DNA of 15,677 nt from Comamonadaceae bacterium. GTDB taxonomy: Bacteria; Pseudomonadota; Gammaproteobacteria; Burkholderiales; Burkholderiaceae. Positions 1-6,758 of the stretch are shown here, in pieces. A model generated the notes under the pieces. That model did not search any database, was not told where the DNA came from, and was given only the letters and a program-made list of their open reading frames with translations. Each line of letters starts with the position of its first letter. The stretch's first letter is position 1. The stretch spans positions 1 to 15,677 of the forward strand of contig CANNNH010000016.1 in NCBI GenBank assembly GCA_947505915.1, written 5' to 3'. Made by a program: the position numbers and the translations under genes.

Positions 1-354
1 ATGCACCAACAGCCAGCCTTGTACCTGCAAGGCCATGTGTTGGTGTCGAACCCAGTCCAGCCAGGCCGTGCGCTGCGGTGATTGCAGGATCGCATCGAGG
101 GTGTCGCCGCGGTGCTGCGGGCGCAGACCGTAGCCCACCATCAGCAGGTGCAGGTCGTGATTTCCGAGCAGGCACCGGGCTGAATCACCCATTTGCGTCA
201 GGGTTTGCAGCAGGGCCAGCGAGTCCGGGCCGCGGTTGACCAGATCGCCCAGCAGGTAAATGGTGTCGCGGCTGGGCGAAAAATCGATGCAACGTAAAAG
301 TCGCTGCAAAGGCTCGTGGCAGCCCTGCAGGTCACCGATGAAGTAAAGTGCCAT
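1..354 (-). CDS. apaH: Symmetrical diadenosine tetraphosphatase ApaH (C-terminus off the left edge)
   Basis: ApaH hydrolyses Ap4A to two ADP in the cytoplasm and belongs to the calcineurin-like metallophosphatases. The first 118 codons are present, read from 354 down to base 1. The N-terminus MALYFIGDLQGC is followed by GDLVNRGPDS and by GNHDLHLL, the metal-binding blocks of the family in the right order. The fragment ends in LLVH, the start of the LVHAG block. The first metal motif is GDLQG, with Gln where E. coli ApaH has His; I recall this as common in betaproteobacterial ApaH, so it need not mean loss of activity. The ATG at 354 overlaps the start of the divergent CorC-like gene by two bases, so each promoter must lie inside the neighbouring gene. 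The family assignment is secure; only the missing C-terminus is unseen. Confidence 0.95.
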   Translation of the reverse strand, partial: MALYFIGDLQGCHEPLQRLLRCIDFSPSRDTIYLLGDLVNRGPDSLALLQTLTQMGDSARCLLGNHDLHLLMVGYGLRPQHRGDTLDAILQSPQRTAWLDWVRHQHMALQVQGWLLVH

Positions 355-1684
355 GTCTTCATTTTCGTCTGCTTTCATGGATATTTTGCTGATCGTCTTG
401 CTGACCTTGCTCAATGGCGTGTTCGCCATGTCCGAGCTGGCGCTCGCTTCGAGCCGTAAAGCGCGTCTGACGGCGGCGGCTGAAGCCGGCGACAAGGGCT
501 CTCAGGCCGCGCTGAGCTTGCTGGCCAACCCGACGCAGTTCTTATCGTCTGTGCAGGTGGGTATCACCTCGATCGGTATGCTCAACGGCATCATCGGGGA
601 GGCGGCTTTCAGTGGCGCATTGTCAGCCCTGATTCAGACTTGGGGCGTGTCGGTGCGAGCTGCTGATATCTCGGCCACGGCGCTGGTGGTGGTGGTCATC
701 ACCTACATCACCATCGTTTTTGGCGAGTTGGTGCCCAAGCGCATTGGACAGCTTTACCCCGAAACGGTTGCCCGGCTGGTCGCGCGTCCGATGATGTGGG
801 TCGCCATAGGCGCGCGGCCTTTTGTACGCCTGCTCTCCTTTAGCACCCATGTCGTGCTTCAACTACTGCGCGTTGACAACGCTGCCAACCGGGCTGTGAC
901 CGAGGAAGAAATCACCGCCAGTCTGGAAGAGGGGGTGAGCGCAGGCTTGATCGAAGAGCATGAGCACCAGATGGTGCAAAACGTCTTTTTGCTGGACGAC
1001 CGCCTGCTGACATCCTTGATGTTGCCGCGCTCTGAAATTCAATGGCTTGATGCCAACGACACACTGACGCAGGCCATTGCCAAAGCCAGTGTGACCGGAC
1101 ATTCCTGGTACCCGGTGTGCCGCGGCGGTCTGGATGAAGTGGTGGGTGTGGTCAAGTTAAGCGATCTGCTGGCGCTGTCTCATGCCGATGCAAATGCCGC
1201 CGTGGTTCAGGAAAAGCGTGTGGCTGACTGCACCCTGCCGGCGGTTTTTGTGCCCGAGTCGCTCAGCGGGATGGAGTTGCTTGAGCAATTCCGCGAACGC
1301 TCCACCCGTATCTTGCTGGTGGTTGACGAATACGGTGTGGTGCAGGGGATGATGACACCATTGGACATGTTGGAAGCCATCACGGGTGAGCTTCAGTCCG
1401 GCGCTCAGGTGGACGCCTGGGCGACCGAGCGCGCCGATGGCAGCTGGCTGCTCGATGGCGTGATGCCTGTGTCCGAACTCAAGGCCCGGCTGGACATCCG
1501 GCAGCTGCCGGGCGAAGAGCGTGGCCGCTACAACACCGTGGCGGGTTTGTTGCAAAGCGTTTCAGGTCGCTTGCCGGCAAAGGGTGAAAAAATTGAATCT
1601 GCCGGCTGGTGCTTTGAGATCACGGGCCTGGACGGCAAACGCATAGACACCGTGCTGGCCAGCCGGACATCACCCGAGGTCTGA
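353..1684 (+). CDS. CNNM/CorC (HlyC/CorC) family membrane protein with CBS domains
   Basis: This inner-membrane protein belongs to the family linked to Mg2+/Co2+ transport and often annotated as a hemolysin-like or CorC/CorB protein. Domains in order are a DUF21/CNNM transmembrane domain at about residues 8-175 (hydrophobic segments near 10-30, 62-95, 106-126 and 146-172, with the conserved GELVPK at 124-129), two CBS domains at about 222-275 and 295-345 (the second containing VVDEYGVVQGMMT), and a C-terminal CorC_HlyC domain at about 358-437. The length of 443 residues is normal for the family. The start could instead be the ATG at 377 (MDILLIVLL), which fits the usual family N-terminus better; neither site has a strong Shine-Dalgarno sequence. 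It is divergent from apaH and convergent with the lipoprotein gene. Substrate and direction of transport cannot be read from the sequence. Confidence 0.92.
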   Translation: MSSFSSAFMDILLIVLLTLLNGVFAMSELALASSRKARLTAAAEAGDKGSQAALSLLANPTQFLSSVQVGITSIGMLNGIIGEAAFSGALSALIQTWGVSVRAADISATALVVVVITYITIVFGELVPKRIGQLYPETVARLVARPMMWVAIGARPFVRLLSFSTHVVLQLLRVDNAANRAVTEEEITASLEEGVSAGLIEEHEHQMVQNVFLLDDRLLTSLMLPRSEIQWLDANDTLTQAIAKASVTGHSWYPVCRGGLDEVVGVVKLSDLLALSHADANAAVVQEKRVADCTLPAVFVPESLSGMELLEQFRERSTRILLVVDEYGVVQGMMTPLDMLEAITGELQSGAQVDAWATERADGSWLLDGVMPVSELKARLDIRQLPGEERGRYNTVAGLLQSVSGRLPAKGEKIESAGWCFEITGLDGKRIDTVLASRTSPEV

Positions 1685-1722
1685 TCGCAGGGCTCAAGGC
1701 AATGAGTCACTGCTGAGTGCGC

Positions 1723-2175
1723 TCAGGGCGTAGCGGCTGCCGGTTTGCCGGCTGGAACCACCGCCGGCGTGACCGTGATGGTCACCTCGTTAACGCCAAA
1801 GTTCGAAACCTGCAGCTGAACTGTGGCAACCCGGTCGCCTTTGCTGAAGGTCAGCAAGCTCAGTTTGGAGTAAGAGCTCGATGTCAGCGCCCAGCCTGAG
1901 CCGGGCAGGCCGTCACGGAAATAAGCAAAAACATTTTGCGGCTCGCCCGGTACGGTCAAGCTGATACGGCCCATCCAGCGATTTCCTGAACCCATGACCA
2001 AAGATTCTTGCGGCCTGACAGTGGCGCCTTGGGGTATGGGCATGTCGCCGGCCAGTTGCTTGGCTGAGGGCTCAGGGGGGCCGGAGCTGTCTTTGCCGGA
2101 GCCCATGTCCACATTGGCACAGGCCATGAGCGTTGATGAGGCGCAAAGGAGGATCAGCGACTTGAAAGAGTTCAT
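1723..2175 (-). CDS. Small putative lipoprotein, function unknown
   Basis: The 150-residue product begins MNSFKSLILLCASSTLMAC, a lipoprotein signal peptide with the lipobox LMAC and the acylated cysteine at residue 19. An in-frame start 60 codons further upstream was not used because it would bury this signal. After a Gly/Ser/Pro-rich linker, the mature part contains a domain with MGRISLTVPGEPQ and a stretch on a 'dose' of YFRDGLPGSGWALTSSS followed by SLLTFSKGDRVATVQLQ. This resembles small envelope lipoproteins of Proteobacteria, but I do not recognise a named family. The tail is Ala/Pro-rich. It lies 86 bases downstream of the HPt gene on the same strand and may be co-transcribed with it, though no clear Shine-Dalgarno is seen. 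It is convergent with the CorC-like gene, 38 bases away. Function is unknown. Confidence 0.8.
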   Translation of the reverse strand: MNSFKSLILLCASSTLMACANVDMGSGKDSSGPPEPSAKQLAGDMPIPQGATVRPQESLVMGSGNRWMGRISLTVPGEPQNVFAYFRDGLPGSGWALTSSSYSKLSLLTFSKGDRVATVQLQVSNFGVNEVTITVTPAVVPAGKPAAATP

Positions 2176-2261
2176 GGTGGCAGGTGACAAAGCGGCAGCG
2201 CATACCGGTGTATCCGGCTGCTCTCTTGGCTCATCCTTCAAAAGGGCATTGTAGTAGCCAG

Positions 2262-2654
2262 TCAGCCCGGTGGCTGGCTCGACTGTGCGGCCACCATGCG
2301 CTTGAATTCGGCTTCTATTTCTCCCAGGATGACAAGCAATGCATTGCCATCCCACTCGAGTAACTGGCTTGAGCCGGAGTGTCGTCGTTGGGCAGCCAGT
2401 GCCAGGGTTTGTTCGGCTTTTTCAAATGCCTGGGCTGCGGCCGTTGCGCTCACGGCATGACAGCTGCCCTTCATTTTGTGCAGAAGTTTGCCGACGCCTT
2501 CAGCGTCGCCAGCCTGGAGGCGCTGTACAAAGTCAGTTTGCCAAGACTCAAGCTGGCGAATGAAAGCATCTGCCAGCCGGCTCAACAGGTCTGAACGATG
2601 TCCAATCTGGCTGTTCAGTCGCTCAATGTCTATATGGGTTTGCTGCGGCGTCAT
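2262..2654 (-). CDS. HPt (histidine phosphotransfer) domain protein
   Basis: A 130-residue, mostly helical cytoplasmic protein consisting of a single HPt domain. The phosphorylatable motif is LLHKMKGSCHAVSA, with the presumed phospho-His at residue 59. It corresponds to the HxLKGSA signature of HPt proteins, which relay phosphate between response-regulator domains. The start ATG overlaps the TGA stop of the upstream response-regulator gene (ATGA, 2651-2654), so the two are probably translationally coupled and act together. No histidine kinase is present in the window, so the phosphodonor is encoded elsewhere or the pair works in a larger relay. The HPt call is firm; partner specificity is inferred from position only. 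Confidence 0.88.
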   Translation of the reverse strand: MTPQQTHIDIERLNSQIGHRSDLLSRLADAFIRQLESWQTDFVQRLQAGDAEGVGKLLHKMKGSCHAVSATAAAQAFEKAEQTLALAAQRRHSGSSQLLEWDGNALLVILGEIEAEFKRMVAAQSSQPPG

Positions 2655-3295
2655 TCAGACAGACCTTGCTTGAGATGAATTTGCACATGCGCGTCCAAAA
2701 AGCCGCGCATTCTTTCCATGTTGATCGGTTTGGGGAAAAACAGCACGCCCGGCGGCAGACCGCCTCGACGCTCAATCTCTTCCATGCTCAAGCCAGAGAG
2801 CACGAGGGTGGATATGGAACAGTATTCTGCGTGGCTCCCCATCATGTTGAGCAGGCGAAAGCCGTCGAAGGGCTCCATGTTGAGGTCGGTGATCAGTAAA
2901 TTAGGGCGGATCCGTTCGAGCTGCATCACAGCGTCCAAGCCATCGTTGGCGATGGTGCAATGCACTTGCGGGTAATGGTTTTCGAACATGCCAATAAGTG
3001 CGAGGGCTGAAACCTCGTCATCTTCCACGATCAAGACATTGACTTGCTGGGAAAGAGCCCTTCGGTTGGACTGATTGGGCGTCCTGTTTCCCCGGTTTAT
3101 GGTCGCCAGACGAAGCATGGCCTTTGGCCCCATTTTTTGATCCAGCGCGTCAATGGAGCTGCGCAAGATACGCCGGTGGCCGCCGTTTGTCTTGACCGCA
3201 GGCAGTTGGCCGGAGTCAACCAATTTCTGCACGGATGTGCGTGACAAACCCAAAATTTGAGCCGCTTCACCAATGCCAACAAAATCAACAGCCAT
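2651..3295 (-). CDS. Response regulator with N-terminal excisionase-like helix-turn-helix
   Basis: A 214-residue cytoplasmic protein. Residues about 5-52 form a MerR/Xis-type DNA-binding helix-turn-helix (IGEAAQILGLSRTSVQKL, then NGGHRRI). After a basic linker, residues about 86-205 form a receiver domain with all key residues: acidic pocket EDD at 91-93, phospho-acceptor Asp137 in ITDLNM, switch Ser167 in LVLSG and Lys189 in FFPKP. The order, DNA-binding domain first and receiver last, is the reverse of most response regulators. The ATG at 3295 was chosen because TAGGA (complement of 3302-3306) stands 6-7 bases upstream and the protein then begins directly with the helix-turn-helix. A longer reading from 3388 adds 31 residues with no domain and no ribosome site. 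Its stop overlaps the HPt start. Targets are unknown; the genes divergent from it at 3704 are candidates by position only. Confidence 0.88.
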   Translation of the reverse strand: MAVDFVGIGEAAQILGLSRTSVQKLVDSGQLPAVKTNGGHRRILRSSIDALDQKMGPKAMLRLATINRGNRTPNQSNRRALSQQVNVLIVEDDEVSALALIGMFENHYPQVHCTIANDGLDAVMQLERIRPNLLITDLNMEPFDGFRLLNMMGSHAEYCSISTLVLSGLSMEEIERRGGLPPGVLFFPKPINMERMRGFLDAHVQIHLKQGLSE

Positions 3296-3370
3296 TTTTT
3301 TTCCTAGTTTCCAACCAGCCTGTGTTGCCAGATTGTGTGCAGGAGATTCACTCAGGGAGTGCTGCAAAAA

Positions 3371-3400
3371 ATTAAACAAAAGAAACAATAAATTTGTAAA
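3371..3400 (-). promoter_or_regulatory. Candidate sigma-70 promoter for the response regulator-HPt genes
   Basis: Read on the minus strand, TTTACA (3400-3395) is followed after 18 bases by TTTAAT (3376-3371), a fair match to -35 and -10 boxes in an AT-rich stretch. Transcription would start near 3364, giving a leader of about 70 bases before the ATG at 3295. Because the region is so AT-rich, other box pairs are possible; TATACT on the minus strand at 3417-3412 is a better -10 but has no good -35. Confidence 0.4.
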
Positions 3401-3406
3401 AAATCA

Positions 3407-3425
3407 TTTTTAGTATAACTAAAAA
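3407..3425. repeat. Perfect 8-base inverted repeat, possible operator
   Basis: TTTTTAGT and ACTAAAAA flank the 3-base centre ATA, giving a perfect palindrome of 19 bases. It overlaps the TATACT sequence on the minus strand and lies just upstream of the candidate promoter of the response-regulator gene, as expected of an operator for autoregulation. Simple AT-richness makes a chance palindrome more likely than in average sequence, so this is a candidate only. Confidence 0.35.
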
Positions 3426-3638
3426 ATTCATTTTTTCGGGTTTACCCCCGATGAAGTGTGAAAAAACAGAAATTTTGTAAGTTAAACCATGATTCGTTCT
3501 TAATTCCACTGCGCCTTACAAGCTCAAACGGGCTGCGCTCAGCCTTTAAATAGCAAATTGATATGGGCTTCAACGAATTCAGCATTGGACAAGGCCACAG
3601 GCGCTTTTTAAAGTAGCCACTTCGCTTCATCAACCCTG

Positions 3639-3667
3639 TTGACTCTCATGTTGTCCACTAATTCAAT
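3639..3667 (+). promoter_or_regulatory. Weak candidate promoter for the Ldh2 operon
   Basis: TTGACT (3639-3644) is followed after 17 bases by TTCAAT (3662-3667). The -35 is a good match and the -10 a poor one. It lies 36 bases before the TTG start at 3704, and no better pair was seen in the intergenic region on the plus strand. A weak -10 would suit an activator-dependent promoter, but this is inference. Confidence 0.25.
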
Positions 3668-3703
3668 GCTTTTGCCCCCGGCCCTTTCTGAGGGCTTGTC
3701 ATC

Positions 3704-4768
3704 TTGAACACCCATGCCAACTCCACAATCCTGAGTTTTGAGGCTATTCGAAACTTCATTGAGGCAGCGCTGAGCAGCCAGGGCCTGCCGCCAGCTGATG
3801 CCCTCAAAGTGGCGACCCTGATGGCCGAGGCCGACATGCAGGGCTCTGACGGCCATGGTGTGATCCGCCTGCCCATGTACATCAAGCGCATCCAGGCCGG
3901 TGGCATCAACAAAAACCCCGTCATCAAAGTGGTGCAGGAGCGCGCTGCCATGGCCGTGGTGGATGGCGACAACGGCATGGGCCACCTGGTGGTGTCGCAT
4001 GCGGTGGACCTGGCCATTGAAAAAGCCCGTCAATGCGGCGTGGCCTGGGTCAGCACCCGCTTTAGCAACCATGCCGGCCCGGCCTCGTTGTATGCGCGCA
4101 AGCCCTTGCAGCACGACATGCTGGGCCTTTACTTTGCGGTGGGCAACGCCAACCATTTGCCACCCTGGGGCGGCATGGACATGCTGCTGTCTACCAACCC
4201 GATTGCCGCCGGTATTTCGACGGACAAAGAGCCGCCGGTGGTGCTCGACATGGCCACCACCGTGGCCGCTTACGGCAAAGTCAAGGCCAAGGCCAAGCGC
4301 GGCGAGATGATGCCCGAGGGCTGGATGATCGACCGCCAGGGCAAACCGCTGACCGATCCGAAGCGCGCCGAAGAAGGCTTTTTATTGCCGATCGGCGAGC
4401 ACAAGGGTTACGGCCTGGCGCTGATCGTCGGCCTGTTGGCCGGCACACTGGGCGGCGCAGCCATGGGGCGCGAGGTGGTGGACTTCAATGCCGACCACGT
4501 CAGCGTCACCAACACCGGCCAAGCTATTTTGGTGATTGACCTGAGCGCTTTTGGTGACCCGGCGGTCTTCAAGCACGCGGTCGATACGGTGGTCAAAGAC
4601 ATTCGAAACAGTGAAAAAATGCCCGGTGTGGAGCGCATCTGGCTGCCTGGCGAACAAAGCCACGAGCGCCGCCAGCGCTACCAGAGCGGCGGCATTCCGG
4701 TGGTCAACCAGCTCGTCACCGAACTCCAGTCCTTGGCCCGTGAGCTGGGCATTGCACCCCTTCTATAA
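3704..4768 (+). CDS. Ldh2 (malate/L-lactate/sulfolactate dehydrogenase) family NAD(P)-dependent oxidoreductase
   Basis: A 354-residue cytoplasmic enzyme of the Ldh2/YlbC/ComC family, whose members interconvert 2-hydroxyacids and 2-oxoacids (malate, lactate, sulfolactate, ureidoglycolate) or reduce cyclic imines. Family blocks are DGHGVIRLP (about 49-57), SNHAGPASLYA, PPWGGMDMLLSTNPIAAG and LPIGEHKGYGLAL. The usual DSHG is DGHG here, with His51 kept but the preceding Ser replaced by Gly, which may affect substrate or cofactor contacts. The start is a TTG: an in-frame TGA lies at 3689, no ATG or GTG follows before the conserved N-terminus, and GAGGG at 3690-3694 is well spaced. It is the first gene of a tight plus-strand cluster, 11 bases before the aldehyde dehydrogenase, which suggests successive oxidations in one pathway. 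The exact substrate is not determinable. Confidence 0.9.
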   Translation: MNTHANSTILSFEAIRNFIEAALSSQGLPPADALKVATLMAEADMQGSDGHGVIRLPMYIKRIQAGGINKNPVIKVVQERAAMAVVDGDNGMGHLVVSHAVDLAIEKARQCGVAWVSTRFSNHAGPASLYARKPLQHDMLGLYFAVGNANHLPPWGGMDMLLSTNPIAAGISTDKEPPVVLDMATTVAAYGKVKAKAKRGEMMPEGWMIDRQGKPLTDPKRAEEGFLLPIGEHKGYGLALIVGLLAGTLGGAAMGREVVDFNADHVSVTNTGQAILVIDLSAFGDPAVFKHAVDTVVKDIRNSEKMPGVERIWLPGEQSHERRQRYQSGGIPVVNQLVTELQSLARELGIAPLL

Positions 4769-4779
4769 GAACCCAGCAC

Positions 4780-6153
4780 ATGATCTCCTCTATCAATCCC
4801 GCCACAGACCAGCTGCTCGCCGAGTTTGCAGTCCATACCGAGCAGCAAATTGATCGCCAACTGGCGCAAGCGGCCAAAGCGCAAAAAAGCTGGGCCCGCC
4901 TCGGCGTGCAGGCGCGCCGGCCCTATCTAAACAAAGTCGCTGCTACATTGCGCCAGCAAAAAGAGGCACTCGCCAGAATCATCACCCTGGAAATGGGCAA
5001 GCCCTTGAGTGAGGCGCTGGGCGAGGTTGAAAAATGCGCATGGAACTTTGATTTTTATGCCGAGCAAGGCCCCGTCTTTCTGGCTGACCAGGTGGTGGCC
5101 AGCGCCGCTACCGACAGCCGGATTGTTTATGACCCGCTGGGCCTGGTGCTGGCGGTGATGCCTTGGAACTATCCTTTCTGGCAGGTCATGCGGGCGGCTG
5201 CGCCCGTGCTCATTGGCGGTAACGGCTTGGTGCTCAAACATGCCAGCAACGTGCCGCAGTGCGCGATGGCGCTGGAGCAGGTGTTCAAAGACGCCGGACT
5301 GCCCGAGGGCTTGTTTTGCACCATGATGGTGGGCGCTTCTGCGGTTCCCCGACTGATTCAGGACGATCGCATTGCCGCCGTTACTTTCACCGGCTCGACG
5401 CCGGTGGGGCGCAGCATTGCGTCGGTGGCCGGTCAGGCGCTGAAAAAACAGGTGCTGGAGTTGGGCGGCTCGGACCCCTTCATCGTGCTGGCCGATGCCG
5501 ACATCGAGGCCGCGGCTGCGGTGGGCGTGAAGGCGCGCTTTCAGAACACCGGACAAAGCTGCATTTCGTCCAAGCGCTTCATTGTTGAAGAGTCCGTGGC
5601 TGAGCGCTTTGTAGACGCCTTTGTAGCGATAACGCAAAAGCTCGTGGTCGGCGACCCGTTTGCCTCTGCCAGCACCATCGGCTCGATGGCGCGCCGCAAC
5701 CTGCGCGATGAACTGCATGCACAGGTTGTGGCCTCGGTGGGCGAGGGTGCCAAATTACTCACTGGTGGAAACCCCATTGATGGCCCCGGCGCTTTCTATC
5801 AACCTACGGTGCTTGACCGTGTCTCGCCCGCCATGACGGTTGCCAGAGAAGAAACCTTCGGCCCTGCCGCAGCCATCATCCGGGTGAAGTCGGTGGACGA
5901 AGCGATCATGGTGGCCAACGGCACGCCCTTTGGCTTGGGTGCCTCTTTATGGACTGGCGACATGGACAGGGCGCGCTTGTTGACGCACCAGATTGATTGC
6001 GGCGCAGTTTTTGTGAACGGCATGGTGGCCTCTGACCCGCGCCTGCCCTTTGGCGGCACCAAGCAGTCCGGCTATGGACGTGAACTGGGCTACTTGGGGC
6101 TGCACGAATTCACCAATATCAAGACGGTCTGGACCGGCCCGGCCAAAACCTGA
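4780..6153 (+). CDS. Aldehyde dehydrogenase, short succinate-semialdehyde dehydrogenase (YneI/Sad)-like
   Basis: A 457-residue NAD(P)-dependent aldehyde dehydrogenase that oxidises an aldehyde to a carboxylic acid in the cytoplasm. It begins near the INPATD block, as the short YneI/Sad-type enzymes do. Visible motifs are PWNYPFWQ with the oxyanion-hole Asn130, FTGSTPVGR in the cofactor-binding region (203-211), LELGGSDPF with general base Glu227, NTGQSC with catalytic Cys261, and EETFGP (357-362). All catalytic residues are intact. The nearest known specificity is succinate semialdehyde, but close relatives take other small aldehydes, so the substrate is left open. It lies 11 bases after the Ldh2 gene and 30 before the VOC gene. 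The ribosome site is weak, so translation may depend on the upstream gene. Confidence 0.93.
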   Translation: MISSINPATDQLLAEFAVHTEQQIDRQLAQAAKAQKSWARLGVQARRPYLNKVAATLRQQKEALARIITLEMGKPLSEALGEVEKCAWNFDFYAEQGPVFLADQVVASAATDSRIVYDPLGLVLAVMPWNYPFWQVMRAAAPVLIGGNGLVLKHASNVPQCAMALEQVFKDAGLPEGLFCTMMVGASAVPRLIQDDRIAAVTFTGSTPVGRSIASVAGQALKKQVLELGGSDPFIVLADADIEAAAAVGVKARFQNTGQSCISSKRFIVEESVAERFVDAFVAITQKLVVGDPFASASTIGSMARRNLRDELHAQVVASVGEGAKLLTGGNPIDGPGAFYQPTVLDRVSPAMTVAREETFGPAAAIIRVKSVDEAIMVANGTPFGLGASLWTGDMDRARLLTHQIDCGAVFVNGMVASDPRLPFGGTKQSGYGRELGYLGLHEFTNIKTVWTGPAKT

Positions 6154-6183
6154 AAACAGGTCTGCAAACAAGGAGCAAAGAAA

Positions 6184-6720
6184 ATGGGTGTCAAATTTCT
6201 CGAGCATGTGTTGATACTGACCCACGATCCCGAGGGCACGAGGGACTGGTTTTGCGAGAACCTCGGCTTTCGCAACGGCTACCACCCCGAGTTCGGTTTC
6301 CCGGTCTACTGGCTCTACATCGGCGATCAGGACGTGCTGCACATCGGCAAGGCACGGCACTCCACGCATCAGGACACCTACCTCAAGACGCCCAGCGACC
6401 AGGCTGGCATTGACTACTCGGCCGCTGGTGCGCCGGGTTCGGGCCGCATTGACCATCTTTGCTTTAACTCCGAGGGCATGCCCGATTTCATCGAACGCCT
6501 GACGAAAAACGGCGTCGAGTTCAGCGAGCGCAAGGCGCACAACTCCAACCTCTACCAACTCTTCATGCGCGAGCCCATCAACGGCATCAAAGTCGAGCTG
6601 AACTTCGCCTGGGAAGAAGCCGCCAACATGGGGCGCGTGCCCAAGTGGACGGATGCGGGCGAAAACGCAGAGCCCGCCGCCAAAATCACCGCGCCCAAAG
6701 CAGTGCCTGCCAAGGTCTAG
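6184..6720 (+). CDS. VOC superfamily (glyoxalase/dioxygenase fold) protein
   Basis: A 178-residue single-chain VOC protein. The fold shows as two beta-alpha-beta-beta-beta halves with candidate metal ligands at the usual places: His8 (FLEHVLI), His53 (DVLHIG) and His91 (GRIDHLCF), with Glu139 (KVELNF). Glyoxalase I, fosfomycin-resistance enzymes, methylmalonyl-CoA epimerase and extradiol dioxygenases share this fold, so the reaction cannot be chosen from sequence. A metal-dependent isomerase or lyase acting on a pathway intermediate would fit the context. The last 25 or so residues are Ala/Pro/Lys-rich and probably disordered. AAGGAG at 6170-6175, 8 bases before the ATG, is the strongest ribosome site in this cluster and fixes the start. 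It lies 30 bases after the aldehyde dehydrogenase gene and 38 before the Bug receptor gene. Confidence 0.88.
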   Translation: MGVKFLEHVLILTHDPEGTRDWFCENLGFRNGYHPEFGFPVYWLYIGDQDVLHIGKARHSTHQDTYLKTPSDQAGIDYSAAGAPGSGRIDHLCFNSEGMPDFIERLTKNGVEFSERKAHNSNLYQLFMREPINGIKVELNFAWEEAANMGRVPKWTDAGENAEPAAKITAPKAVPAKV

Positions 6721-6758
6721 TTCAAAGTCATTTTTTTGCAATCAAACCGGGATTTCAC

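Larger units (their letters stand above)
3296..3703. other. Intergenic control region between the response regulator and the Ldh2 operon
   Basis: These 408 bases hold no convincing gene. The 3365-3435 part is strongly AT-rich, unlike the rest of the window, and carries a candidate minus-strand promoter and a perfect inverted repeat (listed separately). At 3436-3451 TCGGG and CCCGA flank a 6-base loop, and at 3531-3544 GGCTG and CAGCC flank CGCT, followed by TTTAAA. Both are 5-pair stems of doubtful meaning. ATAGCAAATTGATAT at 3550-3564 matches, in the opposite orientation, 13 of 15 bases at 9722-9736. Any promoter for the plus-strand operon must also lie here. Confidence 0.6.

Noticed and set aside
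1713..1726. CTGAG-TGCG-CTCAG hairpin between the CorC-like and lipoprotein genes
   Set aside because: A 5-pair stem with no T-run on either side; it may be chance.
2176..2355. Longer N-terminus for the lipoprotein gene on the minus strand
   Set aside because: It would add 60 residues in front of a clear lipoprotein signal peptide and overlap the HPt gene.
3296..3388. Longer N-terminus for the response regulator
   Set aside because: The extra 31 residues contain no domain, overlap the AT-rich promoter region, and a good ribosome site supports the ATG at 3295.
3442..3633. Possible 63-codon gene on the minus strand in the intergenic region
   Set aside because: No ribosome site, no recognisable domain and a composition like random intergenic DNA.
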